Source: Dicyema japonicum (Eukaryota > Dicyemida > Rhombozoa > Dicyemidae). From it: a stretch of 43,266 nt of DNA. A program made the position numbers and the translations under genes. The notes under the pieces are model-generated. The model was not told the origin of the DNA, did no database searches, and saw only the letters and a list, made by a program, of their open reading frames with translations. Of this stretch, positions 9,795-19,989 are shown in pieces. The stretch's first letter is position 1, and the number at the start of each line of letters is the position of its first letter. Where the stretch lies: contig RDEW01000019.1 in the NCBI GenBank assembly GCA_011109175.1, forward strand, positions 1,081,845-1,125,110, in the 5' to 3' direction.

Positions 9795-10240
9795 AATAAA
9801 TGTCACCAAGAAGCGCCAAGAACTCAGAGAAAACGCGATGTCCGTTTTTTACGTTCTGCAACTCCCTCACTGAATTTCTCCAAGTAAATTCATGAAGATA
9901 ACTTGTGAATAATTGATTTGATGTTCCTTTATGGAATTAGAATCAAATTTATACCATATTGTTGACGACTTTTTCTTTTAGCACGCTGCCATAGATTCTC
10001 GATGGACTGCGTGTTGACATTTGGATCGGCGGGATCAACAAAATTTTGGGAGTGATTTTCCCAAGATGGCTACCTAAAAAAATTAACAAAGATGCACTAC
10101 CTTCAAACCATGAGTGATTCTGATGCTCGTCTTTTTTACACATCAAGTCATCTGCAATTGAAAAGATCACAGAGCGAACGAAGAGGTCGTTAAGGAATAA
10201 GATATAGTGCAATATAGGAGTCGACACCACCTCAATCATT
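9795..10240 (-). pseudogene. Merlin/IS1595-type (ISXO2-like) transposase C-terminus
   Basis: On the minus strand ENHSQNFVDPADPNVNTQSI plus ENLWQRAKRKSRQQYG is the typical C-terminal catalytic block of ISXO2/Merlin DDE transposases (H-x-x-x-F-V-D-P...N-T-x-x-I-E-x-x-W-x-x-x-K). It is followed, after a frame change, by FTSYLHEFTWRNSVREL, matching the family's Y-L-x-E-F-x-W-R motif. The N-terminal and first catalytic parts are missing or unrecognisable and the frame is broken. It abuts the 3' end of the LINE on one side and an RTE-like LINE tail on the other. Confidence 0.7.
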
Positions 10241-10244
10241 AAAT

Positions 10245-12640
10245 ATTATTATTATATTAAAAGCACTTTCACAAAACTATAGAACGTTATATTTACTAAG
10301 GTCCCGTTTGTGCCACACGTTTCAAAATCTGCTTCACTAGGCGTCTCCATCGCTCTCTGCTTTGCGCATCTGTCCTTAGATTTTCTAAGTCTTCTGCAGA
10401 TTTCTTCTAATCCCATTAAGATCCCTGTTCAGAGCCACGGGTAGAGTGACTCTGGGTCTTCCTCTGAATGATGGTTTGTTCTCATTGTTAAAGTAATTGT
10501 CCATTATTGTATTTGCAGGGGGTGTTTATGTCCATTCTGAGCACGTGCCCGAACAGTCTCCATTTTGATTCAATAATGTCTATGCTTATTGGCCTCGATT
10601 GTGCCACAGAGTATAATTTCTTATTTGAAATCTTTTTGGGCCAACCTATGCCCATTTAATTGCGTAATTGTTTTCGATGAAATATATCCATTTTCTTGAG
10701 CTCTAGCTCTGTCACCCCCATGTACCCGAGTTGTACATAAGCACCGGTTTTATATATGCGTTGTATAGTCTTATTCTTATATTTGTTTTTATTAGTTTTC
10801 GTCGAATCCATATCTTCTGCATATTCTTATGCATGGCAGTGGCTAGAACTCTTCTATACATCATGTCCTCACTATCACCATGTAAGGATCCCAATTTCCT
10901 TTTTTTCTCCAATTTTAATCAATATGTTTTGATTCCCTTGTGATTCTTGAGTGTTCAGTTTTTTCATGATTAACTCGCAGAAACCAATTCTTAAATTCTC
11001 CAGGGATTTTCTCTAAAGCAAGTCCAAGTTCCAGATCATTTTCTGACACAAAATCTATGTCATCTGCATATAATATCTCTATCGGCATGCATCGTTCACA
11101 TTTTGTTCTACGAGCTCTCAATGCCGCTTCCAGGTATGAGACGAATAGAACCGGAGATAGAGAGTCTCCCTGAGGTATTCCAACTGTTGTCCCAAAAGGC
11201 ATAGATGTTGTGTTCCCAACTCGTACAGTAAATTCAGTTTTCGATAATAGGAAACGGACAAGTATTATGTTATCCTCATCAAGAAAACTCCCAGCAACGT
11301 CCAACAATGTTTTTCTATTGACAGTGTCAAACGCACTGAACATGTCTACTCCCAAATCTTAAAATCAATCCTGAATGGCACATATCCACCTGTTGGACCA
11401 AACAGCATCTGCAGTCTACCGTCCCTTTCTGAACTCACTGTGTCCCGGCGACAAAAATTTATAAACATCAGAAGATATCAGAATAAGGGTTATCTGACAT
11501 AGTATCTTATTCAATGATCCCAGTAATATCACAGGTCTTAAATTTTTGATCGTTCCCTTGCTCTTTCCTGGTTTATGCAGAAGAATCAAAATTCCATCAC
11601 CAAGTTTCAAGGGGAATGCGTCTCAAATACCTTATTGAAAATCTTTGTAATGAGGGTTGTCAGTTCGCCTAGTGCATACTTGATAATTTCTCCATGTATG
11701 TTGTCTGGTCCCGATGCCCTGTTGTTGTTTAATTTAATAATTGCCAGGTTAGTTTCCTCTTTAGATATCGGTAGATACAGGCTTCTTGGTGATTTCTCAA
11801 ATAGGTCCACATCTGAGGTTTCATTTTCATTCAAAACTCCTGAAAAATGTTAGGCAATAATCACAGTTTTTTCTTTATTATCCATTACAAGAGATCTTTT
11901 ACATATAACATAATTAATTTGGTTGTATATCTGGACATTCCATCTTTTAGTCACCATTTCCATCCTTTCTGACTCCAGTCCACGTAGTCTTATGAGTCGC
12001 ATTGTGGTCGATTGCAGAATTACAAATGAAGTAGTCGAACATGTTACAAAATTGAACGAGCGATTCTCCTGACATATTCCTCCTCCCCCTGGCATGTCTA
12101 CCCACACAAGGTTCTCTCCACGGACAGTGTCCCACTTTAGCATTCCAATCACCACACAGAAAGGTCATAAACGAGCCTTTGAAATCAGAGATGGTATTCG
12201 TTAGTGACACTTAAAACAGGTCAAGCTCATCGGGATTTGTAGAAACTTTCGCCATTGTGGGCGCCTAGACATTAATTATAGATATAAAGGAATTATCAGT
12301 CCTCCCACTCTTAATCTGAAGTACTGCTATTCTGTCATTCACCCTCCACACTCTGTGGATTCTCCCATCAAGTCATTTATGTATAGCAAAGCCAAGTCCG
12401 TAGTGGTTGACTAGCACCAAAGTTCGGATAACACTGTTACATTGATTTGGCTCCTCGTATTCTCAACTACAGATTGTACTTTAAAAGTCCGCAACTTTCT
12501 GATGTGACAAATACAACACTCATTGCATGGTATAAGATAAAGACTCCTTACTACCACTTTATACTCCCACACATAGTCGTGGTAGAGAATGAATCTGCAC
12601 AGATTGGCTAAATGATCATCCGACATGCTCCTTGGTTATA
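10245..12640 (-). mobile_element. decayed RTE-like LINE (endonuclease + RT)
   Basis: In minus-strand order: endonuclease (VNDRIAVLQIKS, then INV-stop-APT; LCGDWNAKVG near 12150; RGRRNMSGESLVQF; TTWTG), an RT entry segment (NNNRASGPDNIHGEIIKYAL), GDGILILLHKPGKSKGTIKN, motif A (VDMFSAFDTVNRKTL), motif B (GIPQGDSLSPVLF), motif C (ILYADDIDFVSE), then RLYNAYIKPVLMYNSGTWG near 10720 and a C-terminus to 10310. Endonuclease G-D-W-N-A-K-V-G with a following R-N-x-x-G and the Y-x-x-G-T-W block are typical of RTE-like elements. Many frameshifts and stops make it a pseudogene. The 3' end carries the hairpin tail at 10270-10312 and an AATAATAATA end. Confidence 0.78.
10270..10312 (-). repeat. RTE-like LINE 3' hairpin tail
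   Basis: Read on the minus strand, CACAAA near the start of the tail pairs with TTTGTG before GAAAGTGCTT, which leads into the (TAA)n-like end. The same layout with different but complementary stem bases occurs at 29726-29760 (minus), 33924-33955 (plus) and 15825-15856 (minus). Confidence 0.55.
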
Positions 12641-12885
12641 ATGAGACATTTGGTGCTGTTCGACCCAAAAATATTGCCCTCTTGCAAATACGTGTAAACG
12701 CCTCTGATCGAGGTGATCGTTAATGGAATGCCAGGCAACTTTAGTGGTTAGGTCATTTCGATTCTTCAAAAAATTTTAACGATAGAAATTTCCTATTCAA
12801 AAATTTTAAAAATTAATAAATTTTGTGTTTTAAAAAATAAAATTAAATTAGTATTACATTTTTAGATCACCTATATTACTCAACA
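12641..12885. other. AT-rich spacer
   Basis: Low-complexity AT-rich sequence, densest at 12770-12860. I see no coding or structural feature. Confidence 0.5.
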
Positions 12886-13080
12886 AACTCTTCTACTTCA
12901 AGACCTAACTACGATTGGGAAAAGGTTGCCGTCGGCAGATGATCTTGAGCACCTGAGAGACCTATCGAGGAAACAGAGGGAACTGGAAGCAATTAACAAA
13001 ACGCATCCAAGAGATGGTGGCACAATCGAGATAACTTAACAAACGTTGTTTTGCGATGTGCTTATTAATTAACAATAATA
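12886..13080 (+). mobile_element. RTE-like LINE C-terminal fragment
   Basis: The plus strand reads KRLPSADDLEHLRDLSRKQR. This aligns with KTLASGDDLDSLRDLAKIRR at 33825-33885, the end of a clearer RTE-like relic. After the stop comes GCGATGTGCTTATTAATTAA and AACAATAATA, matching the GTGAAAGTGCTT...TAATAATAA end of that family. It is a short 5'-truncated copy. Confidence 0.55.
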
Positions 13081-13830
13081 TACTTCTTAGGTGACAATTT
13101 AATTTTTAGGGCGATTTAATTGAAGTTTTTTTATTTTAAGTTACCCTAGTCATTATTATGATTTAAAAGAAAATAATATTAATAATTAAATATGCCAATC
13201 TGTAATGGATAAAAACCTCTTCTTCTTTTAATTTTTAAGTATATGACAACCAAGACCACAACAATTCGGCCAAATATACAAACTAGAAGTAGAGATTTGT
13301 ATTCTAAATTTAACTGAATATTACTGAATGGATTAGACTTTGTTCTACTTTTTACATGACTTTGAGGTTTAGCCTTCTTTAGTTTTGTCTTTATATGTGT
13401 TGTCGTTTTGAATGCGAAATTTGTAACAAAATCACACCCGAGAGCTAAATATCAATTATTATAAATTACCATTTCCAGTGAATATTGTATTATTATCTTT
13501 TTTTGACAGCTGCATTTTCATGTGCAATTTTTATCAAAATTTAATTCCATTTAATCTCATAGTAATTTTCGAATTTGTAGATAAGTGAATCACGATTCGT
13601 CAATTTTTTATTTTTCATTTGATTTTGTGAGTGCTTAAACGGTTACAACGTTAGAAGGGATCGACAAATTGTTCTCCCATCATCGGCAGAAGTGATATTC
13701 TGAGATAATCAGTCTTTACTCTTTTGAGGTCTCTGGATGATCCCAAGTTGATCAACATAATCTGCTGTAGTCAGGGATACGGTAGGGAGAATACAGAATT
13801 CTAACTTTATTACGAACTTGGAGTCACTTA
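13081..13830. other. AT-rich region without recognisable gene
   Basis: I see AT-rich sequence with no open frame, splice pattern or repeat that I can support. It ends in the body of the possible SINE-like unit described next. Confidence 0.5.
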
Positions 13831-13904
13831 AAGTTGGTGGATCTCATCATGATATTCTAGTTGAACGAGGGTTGGATAGAAACAGAAGAAAAATATACCT
13901 TCGT

Positions 13905-13975
13905 TCGAGTAGCTAATGGGGGAATCGAACCCATGACGGAGATTCCAATAGACTCTGTCGCCTACTAACATCTTT
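13905..13975 (-). repeat. tRNA-like sequence with pol III box B
   Basis: The minus strand contains GGGTTCGATTCCCCC, a textbook box B, about 50 nt after a weaker box A-like TTAGTAGG. Acceptor and anticodon stems do not fold convincingly, so it is more likely a tRNA-derived SINE head or a tRNA pseudogene than a working tRNA. Sequence after it on the minus strand (down to about 13680) may be the SINE body, but no second copy is in the window. Confidence 0.4.
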
Positions 13976-14139
13976 GGAAGCGCGAAAAAGTCAGTTATCT
14001 GCATTAACAATATAAAGCATAAAAAACGCGCCAACCTACTGTATGGGAAGAAGACCTGCCCGGGATCATCGAGAAAGACAGAACAAACGTCAGAAATTAG
14101 GTAACCCAGTCTTCGCAATTAAACGAGCCATCCAACGTA

Positions 14140-14600
14140 TGTAGTCTCCCATTGTTCCCACTACCATGGGAAAGAGCCATCTCTCATCCCTGCAGAAGAC
14201 CGAAAAAATCCGGATCCACGACTACGGGTGGTAGCTTCCGTGATAGTGTTCGATTAACCAGAATGAGGGGTCATCATATAAATAATTTTCCGGTATATCG
14301 AATTGAGTCTGTGGAGGGTAGTCTCTAATAACGCGAATCTCCATGCAACAGAGGCATACTTCACAGCAGGGGTGCTAGTTTGCCGGTAGTGTTGCAACAG
14401 AATTCAAAGAGTCCTCCGGATAAGCGCACGTGTAACTTTCAACTTCTGCAGGTCTTTAGTGAGGACTTTCTTAGCATGAAAGTTGAAATTCAACAGCCTG
14501 TCGAACATTAATCCAAAAATTGAGGGAGACCTTGTTACTGGTATCTGGACAGGACAAATGAAAATTCGTGGATCGTTTTGAACGACGATTAATTCGGCAG
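14140..14600 (-). mobile_element. LINE RT thumb/C-terminal relic
   Basis: On the minus strand SPSIFGLMFDRLLNFNFHAK, then KVLTKDLQKLKVTRALIRRT and, after a stop, AVKYASVAWRFALLETTLHR and LNSIYRKIIYMMTPHS correspond to the I-L-G-V-x-F-D...H...K...L...A-x-x-x-W...L...Q-N-x-x-L-R segment of LINE RTs. In-frame stops are present. Neither the catalytic core nor a 3' tail could be seen. Confidence 0.6.
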
Positions 14601-14673
14601 GGATAAATAATTATAACTTGATATATTTTTGAATTTATTTTAATTATTTAATTTTAAATAAATTTTTATATAA

Positions 14674-15154
14674 ATGAAGGTTATAAAATTTGGTCGTAGT
14701 GTCACACAATATGGAAAGCCACTGTTTCGGTTGGCTTTGCAGCTCAAAAATTATGGAATCGGCAGATTGTTCATCCAGACGTGTGACATTGTGGATAACG
14801 TGCCAACTTCATTTTATCGCCTTACAAAAATTGTGCCAATAATGGATTCGCCTGTATATTAATTTATGACAGCAGAATTTCAACAGAGGGCGGTGTTGGG
14901 GAATTTGCTACAAGGATGGAAAATGCATAGAGGAGCATGAAATTACCACTGGGTACAAATTTCACTGGATGCTGGTAAGCAAGGAAGACGAGCACAAATA
15001 TCCGACTAATTGCCACCAGAACGTTCGCCATACAGAGGTGGAGACTCGAGTGCCTTTCGATTTGCCTCCTTTACTGATTAAGAAGCTATCACTAGAGAAT
15101 ACCTCCTGTGAATATGTTCAAAAGCACACAACGTTGACTCCAGTAAAAAACTAA
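14674..15154 (+). CDS. MRPS34: mitochondrial small-subunit ribosomal protein mS34
   Basis: mS34 is a metazoan-type protein of the mitochondrial small ribosomal subunit. Exon 1 (ATG 14674) encodes LQLKNYGIGRLFIQT and SFYRLTKIVPIMDSP. A 19-nt intron (14854-14872) is removed in phase 0, after which the frame reads QNFNRGRCWGICYKDGKCIE, then EITTGYKFHWMLVSKEDEH and VPFDLPPLLIKKLSLE, ending at 15154. Human mS34 has the matching blocks LFGLGRLVTRKS, CYWRLTRVRPD, HGKAWGILTFKGKT, HDWRLVPKHEEE and VPYPPLLRAMIIAE in the same order. The protein is about 150 aa, shorter than the human one mainly by a missing N-terminal 45 or so residues, which may reflect compaction or an unseen upstream exon. The frame is intact. 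The upstream sequence is AT-rich with no long leader. Confidence 0.82.
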
Positions 15155-15159
15155 TCTTT

Positions 15160-15580
15160 TGATAAATATTTATATTTTGACGATTTTAGCTAATATTAGG
15201 TCAATCTCTTCATCGGCCACGTGTCACATCATTTGGTAGTTGACTAAGCCATCAAGAAGCTCATCCATAATCTGTAACGCCTTAGTGTGGTCACTATACT
15301 TTGTAGGACAATATCTGAATCAAGAAGCACGTGATATATTCCAGCTGGCCCTCAGTTGACATAATTTAGTAGGACAAGGCTGGGGGTTACTTAAGTCAAT
15401 ATAATACCCTTAATTGTTGTGACCACTCCTATTCTAGTTTCTATACCTTTCCTCTGTTCTCTCCTTCTACTAGAGTGTCTTCATGTCATTTACTCTTCCG
15501 GGATTTTGAGTCATATGATCTACCACTGTTAGTGTGTTCATTTGCTTTTCCTCATTCCATTGGCTTATTATTTCGAAAGG
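15160..15580. other. spacer without recognisable gene
   Basis: Moderately AT-rich sequence. Short open frames have no recognisable similarity. It leads into the 2A relic on the minus strand. Confidence 0.4.
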
Positions 15581-15680
15581 TTCCCACAAGGACCAGGGTT
15601 TATCTCCCAGTTTTGAGCAGGACAACATCAACCCTAGGTCCTACGTCCATCCAACGCTTCCTTTGCTAAAAATATGTCCT
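15580..15680 (-). mobile_element. relic of a second 2A-bearing LINE leader
   Basis: On the minus strand VVLLKTG in one frame is followed, after a small deletion and frame change, by EINPGPCGNLSK. Compared with RLLTSGDVEQNPGP of the LINE at 6.87 kb this is the same 2A motif with Asp-Val lost. No endonuclease follows, so this is an isolated decayed fragment. Confidence 0.45.
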
Positions 15681-15800
15681 CCAAGTTCGTGACCCTAGCT
15701 AAGCTCACGAAAAGAAGTAAGAAAAGGCTTTCATCTACAATAAAGCTAAGTACGTCACCACGTAAATCTTCTGGCCTATTAACCACTTAGTTGATAGAAA

Positions 15801-16125
15801 ACATAAGACATAATAAAGCCTTTTCACGAGAGCCATAGTATTTATAGCTCCGCATAGGCAGGACACACACTTTATTTAAGTAAAGAACAATTAATTTTAA
15901 CTAATCGTAGAACCAAAGAATGATCTTCACTTTTTTTTCTTTTTCTTGTATGAGTGTCCTTTCTAGACATTCCAGTTCCGCAGTGGGTATCCACTGACGA
16001 CGGCGTCACTCGTCAAATCCTTTTAGCATCGTAGATGCGTGGAACCTTCCACCAGGTGAACAGCAGCGAGAATCGAACCCGTAACCTAAGTCACTTAAGC
16101 CCGACACCTAACCACTATGCTACAC
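15801..16125 (-). mobile_element. tRNA-headed SINE with RTE-type 3' tail
   Basis: On the minus strand the element starts with a tRNA-like head: box A TAGCATAGTGG (16112-16122) and box B GGTTCGATTC (16070-16079), with normal spacing. A 190-nt unrelated body follows. Its 3' end (15825-15856) is the hairpin GCGGAGCTATAAATACTATG plus GCTCTCGTG, then AAAAGGCTTTATTATG. This tail matches the 3' ends of RTE-like LINE relics at 33924 and 29726. Sharing a 3' end with a LINE is the classical sign that a SINE is copied by that LINE's enzyme. Target-site duplications were not clear. Confidence 0.68.
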
Positions 16126-16310
16126 ATAAAGAACAGAATAAATATTCCACTCAATAAAAATTCGAGAGAACTCTGAGTAATATGAAAAAGTTATCTTAAA
16201 ACCAATTTGAGAGGCTGTTACTAAGTGGATTGTGATTCGAGGTTCATGAGTACGGAGAAAGTAAAGAAAAACAATTAAAATAAAGGATACTATTAAAATA
16301 AATTAAAGAT
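16126..16310. other. spacer downstream of ALIX copy 1
   Basis: Short AT-rich interval between the SINE head and the ALIX stop codon at 16313. It probably holds the ALIX 3' UTR. No poly(A) signal was assigned. Confidence 0.4.
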
Positions 16311-16312
16311 TA

Positions 16313-16829
16313 TCAAAATCTTGGGTTATTCCCCCTATCCTGATTCCTCATGCTCATTTTAAAATACGGATTTTCATGAATATTAGAAAACTTATTGATC
16401 GGTTGTGGTCGTACTCCTGAGGGTACAGCAGAAGGAGTCGGCCTAACTGGAAACCCAGGAGGAAGTGTCCTGTTGTTGAGATAAGGTAAATTAGCGATAG
16501 GATTTCCACTAGGAGCCGACGGAGGTCTAGCCGTAGGATTATAATAAGGAGTAGGTGGACAAACAGTTGATGGATGAATATTCGGGATGGTTACTAAAAA
16601 TTGAGCACTTGGAGGTTGGTGGGGAGTTGGGTTCAAGTTAGGCCTATACATCGGAACTTGATTCCTAATGGCCTGGTGTGGATTAGTTTGACCGACCCAT
16701 TGTGGGTACGGTGGACAGTAGTTCGACATCTGTGAATTATGCAGTTGCTGGTGGACACTCGGAAATCGTTGCTGTGAACTTGGGACGTTAAAATTCTCAT
16801 TGTTTACACGATTGTCTAAGAATAAGTTA
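16313..16829 (-). CDS. PDCD6IP: ALIX terminal exon: proline-rich tail
   Basis: After a 20-nt intron (GTAAATTAACTTATTCTTAG) the last exon encodes PSSQQRFPSVHQQLHNSQMS and then a tail of about 140 residues in which Pro, Asn and Ser dominate (PPYPQWVGQTNPHQA; PPSAPSGNPIANLPY; PPGFPVRPTPSAVPS), ending NNPRF-stop. In animal ALIX this tail holds short docking motifs for TSG101, ALG-2 and endophilin. I see proline-rich candidates but no exact P(S/T)AP. This exon is absent from copy 2. Confidence 0.75.
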
Positions 16830-19275
16830 ATTTACCACATTTTTGAGTGGGAGGCTGTTTCGGGGGTTGGGAATTTTGAGACAGATTCCGGTAAAAATCA
16901 TCAAACCGACGTTTCATAGCATTTCTTGAACTTATGGTCTGCTCTGCGTTCGAAATGACCTCGTCGAGCAAATCAAGTCTTCTTTCAATGTCGGCTTCGT
17001 CATACTCCCGTCTAAGCAAATAATGCACGTAAAATACGCCTCTCTGGCCTCATGGACCGTTTTTAAGGGGTGAATATCTTCAAGTGGAGTTTCCGCAGCT
17101 GGGAGAAGGCTTCGTCTTGCTCAGCCATTGTTTCTCTGATTTTTTCAATCTGAGGATTATATTTTTCCAGTCTCTTTTCGAAGAATTTCTAAAAAGAGCA
17201 ATCAGGAAAAATCGCACAGAATCGGGATCATGCACAGTCTGAGCCAACTTCTGAGTCACGTCATCGTTTACGGCTTCTTCCCTCAGAGAGTTCACCATTT
17301 CTTGCTTATTTTCTGTCAATCTCGCGATTTTGTTGGCCAATTCCTTAAAAGTGTAAACGTCAGCCATCAATTCTTCATCTTTCTATAAAGCGGTCCCAAA
17401 TCAACCAATGAAGCTGGTCGGATCAGTCAAGTGATTCTTCAGCTCTCTCCTGTCCGTCAGAGTGTTCATGATGGTGATTATCTGTTCCAACGCAGTCAGT
17501 ATTTGTTGTCGCTTTCTCTGAGGGATTCGTGATTTGATTTGAGCTTTTCGAACAAACGTTTGTCGTTTTCCAGTTTTTCCTTCGAAGTGACCTTAAAGTT
17601 AATCACTAAATTACCAAAGATTTTTTCAATTCGGCAAATTTAGCATCAATGTTTTTAATCCCCTCTTTAATTTGAGCCAGGACGTTTTCGAGCTCTGACT
17701 TTGCCATGAAATAATGAAACCTTCAAACTGAGAGGTCACTTTGTCGCATTTCCCGCTATTTTTGTCGGAAAAAAGCATGCATTTTGTGATTCGCTCAGAA
17801 AAGTCAGACAGACGTCCTTTAATAATGTCCTCGACTATTTTCATGTTAAATCCAGTCATGGTGTCCCTTTATCATAGAAAATATAAATACTGGATTTTTC
17901 CGTCCTGCTCGGAAATTTCGTCTGCAATTGAACGTAGGAGCTTGGCTTTGTACTCGCTTCGATTATAACGGGGACCACCTGTAAATCGACGACATTTCAT
18001 GACTTTTAAGGGAAACAAGACGGGAGAACAGGTCAGGCCCTGAGTCTTCATGCATGTTCAATCTTAATGGCTGGACAAATTTTTTACCTAAAAACTGTTA
18101 AAACAAAAAATACCAGAAACCGGATAATCCAACGTATTGGGCACAGATTGGTAATAAACAAAATTATTTGTTTTTTCCGCAGAGTCGTGCTCCTCCTTTA
18201 TTTTTGCAGATAATTTTTTTAGTTCATTAAAATCAGGTATAATTTCCTGTTAAAATTATATTGAAACATAAATATAATCAAAAAATATTTGAATCTTAAA
18301 TAAAATTTTACTTTATAGCGGGAATTTTCGCACAATTTTAATGAGCTAAGTGCGTCCTTATAAAACCGTAGACCTCTTCCATATTGCTCAGCAGCCACTT
18401 CTCTTTGCCCATAAAAGTGATTTATTTGAGATTTGAAATAACTTCCAACTCCTTCAGCCCAGTTTGTGATAAACTACGCGTAAATTCGTGAAAAACCTGT
18501 GAAATCGACTTTTTGGTATTTTGCAGTGATATATCTTTCTTGACGTCTTCAAACTCGTTAATAAGATGAATAATAATTAAAGGAAGTGGAGACTTTGCCG
18601 AGAAATCGTTACTGCACTTTAAGTACACGCATATTTGAGCAAAAATCTTAAAATGATGTGAATTAAAACCAGAAATATCTTTGATAGGATACTGTAGTGC
18701 TGAGGGTTAGCTCTATACCCCAAATTTTCAGTGAAGACTGAAATAATTTCTATACAGCCGGACGATTTCTGGAATGCTATACACAAAGCTCTCAAATACT
18801 AGAAAATCAGATGTAGGGGTTAACTGAGTCTTTATCGCTAAACTCGCTTTGTTTGACGGAATGCGGCAACATCAAAGCGACGTTGTAAAGCGCGAAGATT
18901 TCGTCCACATAAATGGTAAGATATTCGAGCTTCTCGTTAAAGGAGGTGTCGGCCCAAGAGACTTCCTCAGTTGGAAAAATATTCATTCTAGTAGCGCGGG
19001 CTTTTAGAAATTGTAGCTGACATAAGTATTCCTTGGTTTTTTTTAAATTGCTAACATCAGGCATGCATGCGTACTGAAATTAATTAAGAAGTACTTCTCT
19101 TAGAATGTTAATGTGCTCTATTTCTGAGGAGAACGAATTTGGGTCATCTCCATAGCTAAGGACACACTGAATTGTCAAATATATTATTAACTCTTTGTAT
19201 AAATCGATCAAAAGTGACAGTTGTCTCACATGAGAAAAATCCAAAGCGTCTGAAAAACAAATTGTAATATTCCAT
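16313..19275 (-). CDS. PDCD6IP: ALIX (PDCD6IP), copy 1, with proline-rich tail
   Basis: ALIX is a cytosolic ESCRT-associated scaffold. Its BRO1 domain binds ESCRT-III CHMP4, its V domain binds YPxL motifs, and its proline-rich tail binds TSG101 and other partners. On the minus strand the BRO1 domain runs from about 19249 (SEIEHINILREYACMPDVSN; EEVSWADTSFNEKLEYL; EIFALYNVALMLPHS) to the typical end EKTNNFVYYQSVPNTLDYP at about 18120. The V domain follows (YNRSEYKAKLLRSIADEI; ELENVLAQIKEGIKNIDAKF; TENKQEMVNSLREEAVND; EKRLEKYNPQIEKIRETMAE; ADIERRLDLLDEVISN), then a 170-aa Pro/Gln/Asn-rich tail. About a dozen introns of 20-29 nt plus one of about 65 nt are required. Lesions: one base is missing near 17505 relative to copy 2, and the frame does not join near 17075-17095. 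The start is uncertain; ATG 19275 is not in frame with the first BRO1 exon. Confidence 0.83.
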
Positions 19276-19429
19276 CACAACGAAATAATAAAAAAATTTA
19301 AATTTTTGTTTTAATTTAACTTAACATTTTTGGAAATTTAAGATATTTTATTACGATAAATTACGGTAGTGTGCTGGATTATGTAAAAAAGTCCGAAAAG
19401 AACCTCCAAAATCACTGAACGCTGGATTT

Positions 19430-19690
19430 CTAGAGAGTTCCAGCCAACAATGCCTCCTGAAGACTTGATAGGAAAGACCCATGGAACGCGCCTTCGTGAC
19501 TGCGAAGGTCCAGTCACTCGACCGATACTTGCTTGTGTGGGGTCGAGGGAGGAGCATCAGGCCAAGATGAGGTCCCTGCTAGAGCGTGATTTCTTAGTTT
19601 GTGTAACCGTGGTCTCTGGTGTTATTATTATGCTCTTTTTGCAAAACTCTCCGAGTTGACAGTAAATCCTTTTTTTGAATATCCTCAGCT
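19430..19690 (+). mobile_element. LINE C-terminal fragment (in duplicated segment)
   Basis: The plus strand reads TRPILACVGSREEHQAKMRS plus LLERDFLV. This is the same C-x-x-x-R/S-x-E-H-x-x-K-M-x-x-L-L tail that ends the near-complete LINE (RKCVGSRSEHREKMARLLRD). Only the end of ORF2 is present, without the AGIT-stop. An identical copy is at 38570-38830. Confidence 0.6.
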
Positions 19691-19989
19691 AATAAACTGT
19701 TCGTCTACCATGCCAAAGTTAACCGATCTATGGGAGCTACTGTCATTTTTTGCATCCTATTTAATAGCTGATGGTCTCCTACAAGTTAGTGAGGCCGAGG
19801 TTATTTAACTGACTAACTAACTATCGGCAGCGTGTAATGAGAAGGACGGGAGCCCTAATGACACCTCCAAAGTTTCCACATTTAAAACGAGCGTATAGGA
19901 AGCGAGCAAAGGTGAGATGGATGTTTAAGGCCGGGTAACCAGACGGCCGTGTTTTCCCTGCTAATTTTTAAATAAACAAATAAGAAGGA

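Noticed and set aside
10731-10943. Plus-strand open frames across the RTE and LINE relics
   Set aside because: They are antisense shadows of the minus-strand RT frames.
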